In this document: piece by piece, positions 43,157-51,654 of the stretch
Layout: the number at the start of each line of letters is the position of its first letter
How positions within the stretch are numbered: the stretch's first letter is position 1
Source of the DNA: Cupriavidus pauculus
GTDB taxonomy: Bacteria; Pseudomonadota; Gammaproteobacteria; Burkholderiales; Burkholderiaceae
DNA length: 64,000 bases
Direction: 5' to 3'
Assembly: GCF_008693385.1 (NCBI RefSeq)
Contig: NZ_CP044065.1
Location: 2,356,001 to 2,420,000 of the forward strand
Notes under the pieces: generated by a model
The model's input: only the letters and a program-made list of their open reading frames with translations
Databases searched by the model: none
What the model was told of the DNA's origin: nothing
Made by a program: the position numbers and the translations under genes

Positions 43157-43912
43157 TCACTTCAGCGTCTTCAGGCGATTGCTTGCCGCCTGGGCGCCTT
43201 CCGTGCCCGGGTACTTGGCCACCACGTTCTCCAGCGTCTTCTTCGCAGCCGCTTTCTGGTTGGATTCGAGCTGGTTGTTCGCAATGGCGATCATCGCGTC
43301 CGGTGCCTTCGGATGCGTGGGATTGGCCTCGACCATGTTCTGCAGGACCGAGATCGACCCCTTGTAGTCGCGTTGCGCGTAGAGCGAGTTGCCGAGCCAG
43401 AACTGTGCGAGCGGCAGGTACGGGCTCTGCGGATACTTGCGCGCGAACGACGAGAACGCACTGCCCGCCCCCTTGAAGTCGCCGCTCTGGAACTGCTTGA
43501 GCGCGGCATCATACTCGGGCTTCTCCGTGGGCTGCGACATGCCCTCGCGACCATCGACGGTCACCTGTTGCGGCTCGAACTTCTTCAGGCGCGCGTCGAG
43601 GTCGGCGTAGTAGTCCTTCTGCTGACGCTGCAACGTGTCCACCTGATTCTGCAGCACCTCGTTCTGACCGCGCAGACGAGCCACCTCCTGACGCAGACCT
43701 TCGAGCTGGTTCTGCATGTCGAGCTGGACTCGGCTGTTCTGGTCGATACGCTGCGAAGCCGTGGCCTGGAAACCGTTGAACTGGTCTCGCAGGGTGATCA
43801 CGGCCTTGCGCGCCTCGTCGTCGTCAAAGACGCCGGCGTGCGCCTGGGTGGCAGCCAGCAGGCCGCCGGTGGCGGCAACCAGCCAAAGCAAGGTGGATAC
43901 GCGTGCGTTCAT
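43157..43912 (-). CDS. cpoB: cell division coordinator CpoB (Tol-Pal system protein YbgF)
   Basis: A 251-aa periplasmic protein linking the Tol machine with PBP1B and peptidoglycan synthesis at the division site. A signal peptide (about 1-26, ending AHA) is followed by a coiled coil (about 36-105, for example LEGLRQEVARLRGQNEVLQNQVDTLQ) that trimerises in E. coli. Then comes a TPR domain (about 130-251) with the repeat LAQFWLGNSLYAQRDYKGSI. It is the last gene of the operon, 18 bases after pal. Confidence 0.94.
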   Translation of the reverse strand: MNARVSTLLWLVAATGGLLAATQAHAGVFDDDEARKAVITLRDQFNGFQATASQRIDQNSRVQLDMQNQLEGLRQEVARLRGQNEVLQNQVDTLQRQQKDYYADLDARLKKFEPQQVTVDGREGMSQPTEKPEYDAALKQFQSGDFKGAGSAFSSFARKYPQSPYLPLAQFWLGNSLYAQRDYKGSISVLQNMVEANPTHPKAPDAMIAIANNQLESNQKAAAKKTLENVVAKYPGTEGAQAASNRLKTLK

Positions 43913-43929
43913 GAAGGCTCGTCCGTGGA

Positions 43930-44442
43930 TCAGTAAACGATGTCGGCGCGGCGGTTTTCAGCCCACGCGGCTTCGTCGTGACCGAGGGCCTTCGGCTTTT
44001 CCTTGCCCAGGCTCACGGCTTCCAGTTGAGAGTCGGCCACGCCGAGAGAGTTCAGCGAACGGCGAACGGCTTCCGCGCGCTTCTGGCCCAGCGCGAGGTT
44101 GTACTCGCTGGTGCCGCGCTCGTCGGTGTTGCCCTGGATCAGAACCTTGCGGCTCTTGTTGGCGTTCAGGTACTGGGCGTGAGCCGACAGCACGCTCTGG
44201 TAATCCGACTTCACGGTGTAGCTGTCGAAGTCGAAGTACACGCTGCGCTTGGCCAGCGGGCCGTTCGGGTCGTTCAGCGGGTCGCGCGACACGTCCACCG
44301 GTGCCACCGCGCGGCCATCGGTTGCCGATCCGCCGGTGCCGGCGCCGGACTTGGCGGCGTCGTCGAGCTTCACACCGGAGCTGCAGGCGCCGAGCGCGAG
44401 CAGCGCGGCGATAGCGAGAGTCTTGGTCATCATTTGGGGCAT
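43930..44442 (-). CDS. pal: peptidoglycan-associated lipoprotein Pal
   Basis: A 170-aa outer-membrane lipoprotein of the Tol-Pal system that binds peptidoglycan. The lipobox LGAC (about residue 20) follows a short signal peptide. The OmpA-like domain has VYFDFDSYTVKSDYQ and GNTDERGTSEYNLALGQKRAEAVRRSL, including the Asp and Arg that bind meso-diaminopimelate. The start at 44442 has AGGAG about ten bases upstream; a second ATG lies four codons later. It lies 25 bases after tolB. Confidence 0.97.
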   Translation of the reverse strand: MPQMMTKTLAIAALLALGACSSGVKLDDAAKSGAGTGGSATDGRAVAPVDVSRDPLNDPNGPLAKRSVYFDFDSYTVKSDYQSVLSAHAQYLNANKSRKVLIQGNTDERGTSEYNLALGQKRAEAVRRSLNSLGVADSQLEAVSLGKEKPKALGHDEAAWAENRRADIVY

Positions 44443-44467
44443 GGCGATTTACTCCTCTGTTATTGCG

Positions 44468-45790
44468 TTATTGCATGAAAGGACCCCAGGACGGCTCGCG
44501 AACCTCGCCGGACTGGAGGGAGAGAACCTGTTTGGTGCGACCATCGGTCGACACCGCTGCCAGGACCGCGCGGCCTCCCACGCGAGTGGCGTACAGAATG
44601 TACTTGCCGTTGGCAGCAAAACTCGGCGACTCGTCGTTCGAGGTATCCGTGAGCGACGTCACGTCACCGTTCGACAGGTCCTGCAGCTGCAGCTTGAAGC
44701 CGCCCGCGCGCGTGATGTAGGCCAGGTACTTGCCGTCCGGCGAGAGGCGCGGACTGACGTTGTAGTTGCCCTTGAAGGTCACGCGCTGTGCCGCACCGGA
44801 TTCTTCCCCGTTTGCCGGCATGCGATAGATCTGCGGCGCGCCGCCGCGATCGCTGGTGAAGTAGATGCTGCGGCCATCCGGCGAGAACTGCGGCTCGGTA
44901 TCGATGGCGCTGCTGCGCGAGATGCGGCGCAGGCCGGAACCGTCGGCATTCACGAGGTACACCTGCGTGTTGCCGTCGCGCGAGAGGGCCACGGCAAGGC
45001 GCTGGCCATCGGGCGACCACGACGGAGCGCTGTTGTTGCCCTTCTGGTTCGAGACCAGCACGCGCTTGCCGGTGGCCAGGTCATGCACGTACACCACGGG
45101 CTTCTTCGCTTCGAATGAAACGTAGGCCACGCGGCGGCCGTCCGGCGACCATGCCGGCGAGATGATCGGCTCGTTGCTGGACAGCGCGACCTGCGCGTTC
45201 TGGCCGTCGGAGTCCGAGATCAGCAGCTGGTAGCGATTGCCCACGCGCGACACGTACGACAGGCGCGTGGCAAACACGCCGCGCTCGCCGAGCAGTTTCT
45301 CGTAGATGTAATCCGCGATCTTGTGCGCGGTCACGCGCAGCTGGTTCGGGCCGACCGTGAAGGCCAGGCCGCCGAGGCTCTGCTGCTTGACCGTGTCGTA
45401 CAGGCGGAAGCGCACCTCGAACTGGCCGTTGCCCGCGGGCGTCACGCTGCCGGCCACGAAGGCATCGGCGCCGCGGCCCTTCCAGCTGCCGAGGTCGACG
45501 TTCGCGGTTTCAGCGACGGTCGCGCCGGCGGGGTCGACGTTACGGAAGCGGCCGCTGTTGACGAGGTCGCTGCGGATGATGGCGGTGAGGTTGACCGGTG
45601 CCTGCGCTTCGCCCTGGAAGTTGGCGGTGGCAATCGGGAACTGCGTCGAGCCGACGCCGACGATTTCCACATTCAGCTGGGCGTGCGCGATGCCCGCGGT
45701 CAGGGTCAATGCCGCGGCGAGCCACGCCATCAGTGCGCGGGCGATCAGTGCACGGTCCGACAGCCAGTTTGGGACCCAAAGCTTTCGCAT
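44468..45790 (-). CDS. tolB: Tol-Pal periplasmic beta-propeller protein TolB
   Basis: A 440-aa periplasmic protein that couples TolA and Pal. A signal peptide (about 1-37, ending GIAHA) is followed by an N-terminal domain ([21 protein letters not shown]) and a six-bladed WD40-like propeller with repeated [30 protein letters not shown] and [15 protein letters not shown] blocks. The ATG at 45790 follows GAGGAG; the upstream in-frame extension to 45973 lacks a signal peptide. A 219-base gap separates it from tolA, which could hold a separate promoter. Confidence 0.96.
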   Translation of the reverse strand: MRKLWVPNWLSDRALIARALMAWLAAALTLTAGIAHAQLNVEIVGVGSTQFPIATANFQGEAQAPVNLTAIIRSDLVNSGRFRNVDPAGATVAETANVDLGSWKGRGADAFVAGSVTPAGNGQFEVRFRLYDTVKQQSLGGLAFTVGPNQLRVTAHKIADYIYEKLLGERGVFATRLSYVSRVGNRYQLLISDSDGQNAQVALSSNEPIISPAWSPDGRRVAYVSFEAKKPVVYVHDLATGKRVLVSNQKGNNSAPSWSPDGQRLAVALSRDGNTQVYLVNADGSGLRRISRSSAIDTEPQFSPDGRSIYFTSDRGGAPQIYRMPANGEESGAAQRVTFKGNYNVSPRLSPDGKYLAYITRAGGFKLQLQDLSNGDVTSLTDTSNDESPSFAANGKYILYATRVGGRAVLAAVSTDGRTKQVLSLQSGEVREPSWGPFMQ

Positions 45791-46009
45791 GCTGCTCCTC
45801 AAGTCGATATCAAGATTCATCGGGCTCGGCGAGGCGCAAGACCAGCAAGGCACAAGGTGCGGCTGGCGCATCCCGTGCTTGCGTACGTCTTGCACACTGC
45901 CGGCTGCGTCAGGCAACCGTTCATGGTAGCGACGGTGTCGATCCCCAGCGATGAAGGTTGCATTCTGTTGCAAATCATATGCTTAGCTACCTAACGCCTC
46001 GGTTTCCCC

Positions 46010-47122
46010 TCAGTTGCGGGGGCGGAACTGCAACGTGATGCTGCCTGGCGCCTTGCCATCCTCGTCGCGAGGCAGCGGGCTCGAGGCTTCCACCGCGCGC
46101 AGGACCGCATCGTCCCAGCCGGAATTGCCGCTGCTGCGCGACACGCGCGCCGATAGCACCGTGCCATCGGGGGCCAGCTGAACGGAGACGGTCGCCGTCG
46201 GGTTGTTCGACGTATCGCCGCCAAAATTAACGTTCGGCAGCACTTTTCGGCGGACACGATCGGGATAGCCGGGCGACGCCTTGCCACCCGAGCCCGCGCC
46301 CGAGCCGCTCGCATTGCCCACGCCACCGCCGCTGACCGCCGCGCCGCCACCGGCCAGCGCCTGCAGGCGCGCGAGTTCGGATTTGCGCTGCGCATTGGCC
46401 GCGGCTTCGCGCTTGGCCTTGGCATCGGCGTCGGCCTTGGCCTTGGCTTTCGCTTCGTCGGCCGCCTTGGCCCTGGCTTCGGCATCAGCCTTCGCCTTGG
46501 CGTCTGCCTCGGCCTTGGCTTCAGCCCTGGCCTTCGCATCGGCCTTGGCCTTGGCGTCGGCCTTCGCCTTCTCGTCGGCGTCCTTGCGGCGCTGCTGTTC
46601 CTGTTGTTCCTGCTGCGCCTTCTTGCGGGCGTCGTCCTTGCGCTGGGCTTCCTGCTGCGCGCGGAGTTCGTCCTGACGCTGCTGCTCCTTGCGCTCTTGA
46701 TCCTTGCGCTGCTGCTCCTGCCGCAGGCGGTCCTGCCGCGCGGCCTCTTCCTTTGCGGCCTGCTCCTGCGCGAGCTTGCGCTTCTGCTGCTCCAGCGCGA
46801 TATCGGCGTCCTCTTCGGCCTTGCTGCGGACCTGCGGCGCAGGCACGGGGCGTGGCTGCTCCACCGGCGGCGGCGGCGGGGGCACGGGCTGCGGCGTCGC
46901 GACGTCGGGCACTTCTTCCCAGAGTTCGGCTTCGCCGCCGACCGGGGTGCTGCTCTGCCAGTGCACGCCGAAATACAGCACGATGCCGAGCAGCACGTGC
47001 ATGAACAGTGCAAGCAGGAAAGACGGCAGCGTGCCGCGTTCCTTGACGGGCTCGTACGGATAGGCCGCGCGGACTTTGCGCGGCGGTCGCGAGGACGGGT
47101 GTTGCGAGGACAGAGTGGCCAC
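46010..47122 (-). CDS. tolA: Tol system protein TolA
   Basis: A 370-aa inner-membrane protein that transmits proton-motive force to Pal. The N-terminal part has a cytoplasmic segment and one membrane helix (about 32-51, FLLALFMHVLLGIVLYFGVH). A very long charged coiled coil (about 100-255) follows: first Gln/Arg/Glu-rich (EQQRKDQERKEQQRQDEL), then 25 or more AK/AD/AE repeats such as AKADAKAKADAKARAEAK. The C-terminal domain (about 280-370) is the TolA/TonB-like fold with LAPDGTVLSARVSRSSGNSGWDDAVLRAVE. The Ala/Lys repeats make the DNA at 46400-46600 quasi-periodic. It lies 15 bases after tolR. Confidence 0.95.
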   Translation of the reverse strand: MATLSSQHPSSRPPRKVRAAYPYEPVKERGTLPSFLLALFMHVLLGIVLYFGVHWQSSTPVGGEAELWEEVPDVATPQPVPPPPPPVEQPRPVPAPQVRSKAEEDADIALEQQKRKLAQEQAAKEEAARQDRLRQEQQRKDQERKEQQRQDELRAQQEAQRKDDARKKAQQEQQEQQRRKDADEKAKADAKAKADAKARAEAKAEADAKAKADAEARAKAADEAKAKAKADADAKAKREAAANAQRKSELARLQALAGGGAAVSGGGVGNASGSGAGSGGKASPGYPDRVRRKVLPNVNFGGDTSNNPTATVSVQLAPDGTVLSARVSRSSGNSGWDDAVLRAVEASSPLPRDEDGKAPGSITLQFRPRN

Positions 47123-47137
47123 GAGAGGACGCGACGC

Positions 47138-47575
47138 TTATTTGGACTTCACCATCAGGCCGACGCGCTTCACGCCGTCGGCCTTCAGAACGGACATGAC
47201 GTCGAGCACGGCTTCGTACTTGACGGCACGGTCGGCGGCGATCACGACCGGCTGGTCCGGATTCTCGTTCTGGCGCTGATGGACGAAGTCCAGCAGGCCA
47301 CGCTTGTCGAGCTTGCTCTCGAACGTCTTGCCCGATGCATCCTTGCCGCGCGCGGTCAGCGAGCCGTCTTCGTGCACGGACACGACGATCGGCGGCGCCT
47401 TCTGTTGCGGCGTGGCATTCGCGACCGACGGCAGATCGACGACGGACGGGTTCACGATCGGTGCCGCCACCATGAAGATGACGAGCAGCACGAGCATCAC
47501 GTCGATATACGGCACGACGTTGATCTCGGCGCTGGCCCGGCGGCGGGAGCCGCCGCGACGCTGGATGGCTGCCAT
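47138..47575 (-). CDS. tolR: Tol system protein TolR
   Basis: A 145-aa inner-membrane component of the TolQR stator, homologous to ExbD. One membrane helix near the N-terminus (VVPYIDVMLVLLVIFMVAAPI) contains the critical Asp that carries protons in the TolQR motor. The periplasmic domain has VVSVHEDGSLTARGKDASG and PDQPVVIAADRAVKYEAVLDVMSVL. The start MAAIQRRGGSRRRASAEI is standard. It is spaced 16 bases from tolQ. Confidence 0.97.
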   Translation of the reverse strand: MAAIQRRGGSRRRASAEINVVPYIDVMLVLLVIFMVAAPIVNPSVVDLPSVANATPQQKAPPIVVSVHEDGSLTARGKDASGKTFESKLDKRGLLDFVHQRQNENPDQPVVIAADRAVKYEAVLDVMSVLKADGVKRVGLMVKSK

Positions 47576-47591
47576 ATCTGTTAGCTCCGGC

Positions 47592-48275
47592 TCAGCGCGT
47601 TTGACGCTGCAGGATGTTCAGGAACTCTTCCATGAAGCTCTCGAACCGGATCGCCAGGCGGTCGATCTCGGTGGCATAGCGGTTATAGGCGATGACGGCC
47701 GGAATCGCGGCGAACAGGCCGATTGCCGTGGCGACCAGTGCCTCGGCAATGCCGGGCGCGACCGAGGCGAGCGTCGCCTGCTGGACGTTCGACAGGCCGC
47801 GGAACGCGTTCATGATCCCCCACACGGTACCGAACAGGCCGATATACGGGCTGACCGAACCGACCGACGCGAGGAACGGCAGATGCGACTCGAGGACGTC
47901 CATCTCGCGCTGGTACGCGGCGCGCATCGCGCGGCGTGCCGCGTCGAGCAGCGCGCCGGCGTCGTTGCTGCGCTCGCGCGCCTTCAGGAATTCGCCCATG
48001 CCCGACTCGAAGATCCGTTCGAGCGCGCCCGTGTTGTGGCGATTGTTCACGGCGCTGTTATAGAGCGCCTGCAGGTCGCCGCCCGCCCAGAAGTCCCGCT
48101 CGAAACCCTCGGTCTGCGTGCGCGCGGCGCGCAGCGCCAGGTGCTTGCGGAAAATATAGGTCCACGAGAAGAGGGACATGACCAGCAGCAGTGCCATGAC
48201 GGCCTGTGCCAGCAGGCTGGCGTTCAATACCAGCGAAATGATCGACAGGTCTTGCGTGACGGTCACCGGATTCAT
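47592..48275 (-). CDS. tolQ: Tol system protein TolQ
   Basis: A 227-aa inner-membrane proton-channel subunit homologous to ExbB and MotA. Three membrane helices are recognisable: ASLLAQAVMALLLVMSLFSWTYIF near the N-terminus, LASVGSVSPYIGLFGTVWGIMNAF and AEALVATAIGLFAAIPAVIAYN. The last two carry the small and hydroxylated residues lining the channel. Its ATG overlaps the end of ybgC by four bases, so they are coupled. Confidence 0.97.
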   Translation of the reverse strand: MNPVTVTQDLSIISLVLNASLLAQAVMALLLVMSLFSWTYIFRKHLALRAARTQTEGFERDFWAGGDLQALYNSAVNNRHNTGALERIFESGMGEFLKARERSNDAGALLDAARRAMRAAYQREMDVLESHLPFLASVGSVSPYIGLFGTVWGIMNAFRGLSNVQQATLASVAPGIAEALVATAIGLFAAIPAVIAYNRYATEIDRLAIRFESFMEEFLNILQRQTR

Positions 48276-48685
48276 CGAGTCTTCTTTATCGTTTCTAGGA
48301 CGGGATTGGGAATCGGAGCCGGGCGAAAAGTGCTCTTATCGACGCACCCCACCCGAATCGACCCGGCCGCCAGATGCAGCTCGCCGCGCCACGCTTCCTG
48401 GGCGAATTGGACCGAAGCCGGCCCCACCCGTTCCACGCGCGTGCGAATCTCCAACTGGTCGTCCAGCCGGGCGGGCGCATTGTATTCGACGGCCGTACTG
48501 CGTACGACGAAGACCACGCCGGCTTCATCGGCGAGCCTTTGTTGTTCGATGCCGAGCGAGCGCAGCCACTCCGTGCGGGCGCGCTCGAAAAACTTGAGGT
48601 AGTTGGCGTAGAACACCACGCCGCCTGCGTCGGTATCTTCCCAGTACACGCGCAGCGGCCACACGAAAATCGACATGGGCGGCAT
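48272..48685 (-). CDS. ybgC: Tol-Pal-associated acyl-CoA thioesterase YbgC
   Basis: A 137-aa hotdog-fold thioesterase of the YbgC/FadM group, first gene of the Tol-Pal operon. The catalytic motif is YWEDTDAGGVVFYANYLKFFERARTEW, with the active-site Asp in DTDAGGV. In E. coli it hydrolyses short-chain acyl-CoA thioesters and associates with the acyl carrier protein. Either ATG at 48685 or 48676 could be used; neither has a clear ribosome-binding site, and a TACAAT hexamer overlaps the first. It overlaps tolQ by four bases. Confidence 0.94.
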   Translation of the reverse strand: MPPMSIFVWPLRVYWEDTDAGGVVFYANYLKFFERARTEWLRSLGIEQQRLADEAGVVFVVRSTAVEYNAPARLDDQLEIRTRVERVGPASVQFAQEAWRGELHLAAGSIRVGCVDKSTFRPAPIPNPVLETIKKTR

Positions 48686-48811
48686 TGTAACGGAGTGCGG
48701 CGCTCATACGTGGTTAACCCGCAGACGACTTTGCAACAGCAAGTTGCGAGCCAGCACCGGCGCGGCTTTGCGGGAAGCGGGCTGGCGGGAAGCGCCGCGG
48801 CGCGGGGTCAT

Positions 48812-48840
48812 TTGCAGACCGGCGCGCGAAGCAGTAAAAT
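48812..48840 (+). promoter_or_regulatory. glyA: sigma-70 promoter for glyA
   Basis: TTGCAG (48812-48817) and TAAAAT (48835-48840) are spaced by 17 bases. The start of transcription would be near 48847, leaving a leader of about 310 nt before glyA. Confidence 0.65.
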
Positions 48841-48983
48841 CCGCGTCAACCATTCCATCTTGCGCAACTGGCGAAGTCAGTGGGCACTACCACGAGGAAG
48901 CGCAAGTTCTCTGGCATGCCGCATAAGGCTTTATGAAGTCTATGCGAACATGCCTGCCGCTCGCCTGGGCAGCGAATGGGAAG

Positions 48984-49034
48984 CAGGGTGCGCCCTGTGC
49001 CGTCGGTTCCGTCTGGAAACGGAATCTCTGGCAC
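48984..49034 (+). ncRNA. structured part of the glyA leader (candidate cis-regulatory RNA)
   Basis: Two adjacent helices: CAGGG-TGCG-CCCTG (48984-48997), then a two-part stem made of GTGCC/GGCAC (48997-49001 with 49030-49034) enclosing TTCCGT/ACGGAA (49007-49012 with 49019-49024) around a CTGGAA loop. They share one base at 48997, so the two could be alternative or stacked. No class is recognised. Confidence 0.4.
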
Positions 49035-49156
49035 GGACGCCGTTGCCTCCCCGCACGCCCTACTCTCCAACGCCTGTTTCCAGAATTTGCCGATGCAATG
49101 TGACGTAAATTGCAATCGGTGCCCTCTGAATTCCCTTTTTACAGACGAGTGACGCC

Positions 49157-50404
49157 ATGTTCGAACGCAGCCGCTTTACGATCGACCAGATCGACCCCGA
49201 GGTCTTCGCCGCGATCCAGAAGGAAAACCAGCGCCAGGAAGACCATATCGAGCTGATCGCTTCCGAGAACTACACCTCGCCGGCCGTGATGGCCGCGCAG
49301 GGTTCGCAACTGACCAACAAGTACGCCGAGGGCTATCCCGGCAAGCGCTACTACGGCGGCTGCGAATATGTCGACGTGGTCGAACAGCTGGCCATCGACC
49401 GCATCAAGCAGATCTACGGCGCCGAAGCCGCCAACGTGCAGCCGAACTCGGGCTCGCAGGCGAACCAGGGCGTGTTCTTCGCGATGCTGAAGCCGGGCGA
49501 CACCATCATGGGCATGAGCCTCGCCGAGGGCGGTCACCTGACGCACGGCATGGCGCTGAACATGAGCGGCAAGTGGTTCAACGTGGTCAGCTACGGCCTG
49601 AACGCGCAGGAAGACATCGACTACGACGCGATGGAAAAGCTCGCGCACGGGAAGAAGCCCAAGCTGATCATCGCGGGCGCCTCGGCCTTCGCGCTGCGTA
49701 TCGACTTCGAACGTATTTCGAAGGTTGCCAAGGCAGTCGGCGCTTACTTCATGGTGGACATGGCCCACTACGCGGGCCTGATCGCCGCCGGCGAGTACCC
49801 GAACCCGGTGCCGTTCGCGGACTTCGTCACCACGACGACCCACAAGAGCCTGCGCGGTCCGCGCGGCGGCGTCATCCTGATGAAGGCCGAGCACGAGAAG
49901 GCCATCAACTCGGCCATCTTCCCCGGCATCCAGGGCGGCCCGCTGATGCACGTGATCGCCGCCAAGGCGGTCGCGTTCAAGGAAGCGCTCACTCCCGAGT
50001 TCAAGGCTTACCAGCAACAGGTGGTGAAGAACGCCGCCGCGCTGGCCGAGACGCTGATCGCGCGCGGCCTGCGCATCGTGTCGGGCAAGACCGAGAGCCA
50101 CGTGATGCTCGTGGACCTGCGCGCCAAGCAGATCACCGGCAAGGAAGCCGAGAAGATCCTCGGCGACGCGCATATCACCGTGAACAAGAACGCGATTCCG
50201 AATGACCCGGAAAAGCCGTTCGTGACCTCGGGTGTGCGTCTGGGCTCGCCGGCCATGACCACGCGCGGCTTCAAGGAAGAGGAAGCCCGCCTGGTAGGCA
50301 ACCTGATCGCCGACGTGCTGGACAACCCGCACGACGAAGCGAACATCGCCAAGGTGCGCGAGCAGGTGGCGGCGCTGACCAAGCGCTTCCCGGTTTACGG
50401 TTAA
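49157..50404 (+). CDS. glyA: serine hydroxymethyltransferase
   Basis: A 415-aa PLP enzyme that interconverts serine and glycine and supplies one-carbon units as methylene-tetrahydrofolate. The start is standard ([19 protein letters not shown]), with [32 protein letters not shown]. The PLP-lysine region is [19 protein letters not shown], and the C-terminal half has [20 protein letters not shown]. The length is that of bacterial GlyA. Transcription likely begins far upstream, giving a long leader. nrdR follows after a 70-base gap with a hairpin. Confidence 0.98.
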   Translation: MFERSRFTIDQIDPEVFAAIQKENQRQEDHIELIASENYTSPAVMAAQGSQLTNKYAEGYPGKRYYGGCEYVDVVEQLAIDRIKQIYGAEAANVQPNSGSQANQGVFFAMLKPGDTIMGMSLAEGGHLTHGMALNMSGKWFNVVSYGLNAQEDIDYDAMEKLAHGKKPKLIIAGASAFALRIDFERISKVAKAVGAYFMVDMAHYAGLIAAGEYPNPVPFADFVTTTTHKSLRGPRGGVILMKAEHEKAINSAIFPGIQGGPLMHVIAAKAVAFKEALTPEFKAYQQQVVKNAAALAETLIARGLRIVSGKTESHVMLVDLRAKQITGKEAEKILGDAHITVNKNAIPNDPEKPFVTSGVRLGSPAMTTRGFKEEEARLVGNLIADVLDNPHDEANIAKVREQVAALTKRFPVYG

Positions 50405-50419
50405 GCTGCGACAGTCCCT

Positions 50420-50445
50420 TCCCTCTCCCCTGGCGGGGAGAGGGA
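50420..50445. repeat. CCCTCTCCCC-type dyad in the glyA-nrdR gap
   Basis: A 10-bp perfect inverted repeat (50421-50430 with 50435-50444) closed by TGGC, extended by one more pair. It lacks a T tract. Elements of this CCCTCTCCCC/GGGGAGAGGG form are seen between genes in many high-GC proteobacteria; whether it is repeated in this genome cannot be judged from one window. Confidence 0.6.
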
Positions 50446-50473
50446 CGCCCCCCAACCCAACAGGCGGCCCGGC

Positions 50474-50950
50474 ATGAAATGCCCTTTCTGCGGTCACTCC
50501 AATACCCAGGTTCTCGATAGCCGTGTCTCCGAGGACGGCGACACCGTGCGCCGCCGCCGGCGCTGCGAAACCTGCGATCGCCGCTTCACCACCTACGAAC
50601 GCATCGAACTGTTCTTCCCGGCCATCGTGAAGAAGAACGGCTCGCGCGTCGACTACGCGCGCTCCAAGCTGCAGGACTCCATGCGGCTGGCCCTGCGCAA
50701 GCGTCCCGTCTCGGCCGAGGCCATCGACCTCGCCATCACGCAGATCGAAGAGAAACTGCTCGCCCTCGGCGAGAAGGAAATCCCGAGCAGCCAGGTCGGC
50801 GAGCTCGTGATGCGCGAACTGCGCAAGCTCGACAAGATCGCCTATATCCGCTTCGCCTCCGTCTATCGCAGTTTCGAGGATGTGTCGGAATTCCGTGAAG
50901 TGATTGAAGAATTCTCAACGTCGTCCCGCAAGCCCGGCAGGAGTGGTTAA
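50474..50950 (+). CDS. nrdR: transcriptional repressor NrdR
   Basis: A 158-aa nucleotide-sensing repressor of ribonucleotide reductase genes. The N-terminal zinc ribbon has Cys3, Cys6, Cys31 and Cys34 (MKCPFCG and [15 protein letters not shown]), followed by an ATP-cone ([26 protein letters not shown]), which binds ATP/dATP. The C-terminal end is in the range of the family. The pairing glyA-nrdR is common in beta-proteobacteria. The first pilus cassette begins 110 bases downstream. Confidence 0.97.
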   Translation: MKCPFCGHSNTQVLDSRVSEDGDTVRRRRRCETCDRRFTTYERIELFFPAIVKKNGSRVDYARSKLQDSMRLALRKRPVSAEAIDLAITQIEEKLLALGEKEIPSSQVGELVMRELRKLDKIAYIRFASVYRSFEDVSEFREVIEEFSTSSRKPGRSG

Positions 50951-51060
50951 ATCGCGGACGCGACGGCGCCCCGCGCGCACGTCGTAGCAAACCATCGTCG
51001 CCCCCCGACTGATTCGTGACACCCGTGTTGCAGACACGGTGAACACGGGAGGGCACGCGC

Positions 51061-51654
51061 ATGACCCTGCGCCGCATGCGCATCGGTACCGGCTTCACCA
51101 TGATCGAGTCATTGGTGGCCGTGCTCGTTCTCGGCATCGGTGTGCTCGGCGTGGCGAACCTGCTCGCCAACTCGCTGCGGTTCTCGCAGCAATCCACTTA
51201 CGAACTCGTCGCCTCGTCGCTCGCCCATGACATGGCCGAGCGCATGCGCGCCAACGCGGCGCGCGTGCGCGATGGCGGCTACCGCGCCGTCGATACCGCC
51301 ACCTTTACCGGGCGTGGCACGGACCCGCTCTCCAACGGCTGCACCGGGCAGGACTGCGCCTCGCGCCGCGAGCAGCGCGATGTCGAGGAATGGAGCCGCC
51401 GCGTCACCGGCAGCCTGCCGGGCGGACGCGGCGTGGTGTGCGCCGATGCGGCGCCGCGCGTTCCCGTTGGTGGCGCGTGGGCATGCACGCCTCCTGCCTC
51501 CGGCGTGCGCTCGCCACTGGTGATCAAGCTCGGCTGGGTCCCCCGTTCGGGAGGCGGAAATGCCCACGCAACCGGGGCGAGCGGCGGCAAGGCCGGCGAC
51601 GGCGAGGCGGTGGTCCAGCTCGTCGTCGTGACGAGCACGCTGGCGGGCCCATGA
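51061..51654 (+). CDS. pilV: type IV pilus minor pilin PilV (cassette 1)
   Basis: A 197-aa type IV pilin-like protein. The prepilin cleavage site is Gly-Phe in RIGTGFTMIESLVAVLVLGIG, with Glu5 of the mature helix conserved. RQAQ- and LLANSLRFSQQSTYELVASSLAHDMAERMRANAARV are typical for PilV. PilV is a minor pilin that primes pilus assembly with PilW, PilX, PilE, FimT and PilY1. It is the first gene of cassette 1, and its stop overlaps the pilW start. Confidence 0.9.
   Translation: MTLRRMRIGTGFTMIESLVAVLVLGIGVLGVANLLANSLRFSQQSTYELVASSLAHDMAERMRANAARVRDGGYRAVDTATFTGRGTDPLSNGCTGQDCASRREQRDVEEWSRRVTGSLPGGRGVVCADAAPRVPVGGAWACTPPASGVRSPLVIKLGWVPRSGGGNAHATGASGGKAGDGEAVVQLVVVTSTLAGP

Larger units (their letters stand above)
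48686..49156. other. 471-base divergent region between ybgC and glyA
   Basis: It separates the Tol-Pal operon from glyA. I see no protein gene in it. It contains a good glyA promoter and about 310 bases of probable glyA leader with two hairpins (listed separately). Known riboswitch patterns, including the glycine class, are not evident. Confidence 0.6.

Noticed and set aside
45791..46009. Long N-terminal extension of tolB
   Set aside because: The open frame to 45973 has no signal peptide at its start; the ATG at 45790 has GAGGAG and a proper signal peptide.
46390..46620. Quasi-periodic GCC/TTGG-rich DNA resembling a tandem repeat or CRISPR-like array
   Set aside because: It is the Ala/Lys/Asp coiled coil of TolA read on the minus strand; the units are irregular and there are no spacers.
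48686..49156. Glycine riboswitch in front of glyA
   Set aside because: The conserved glycine-aptamer cores are not recognisable; only unclassified hairpins are present.
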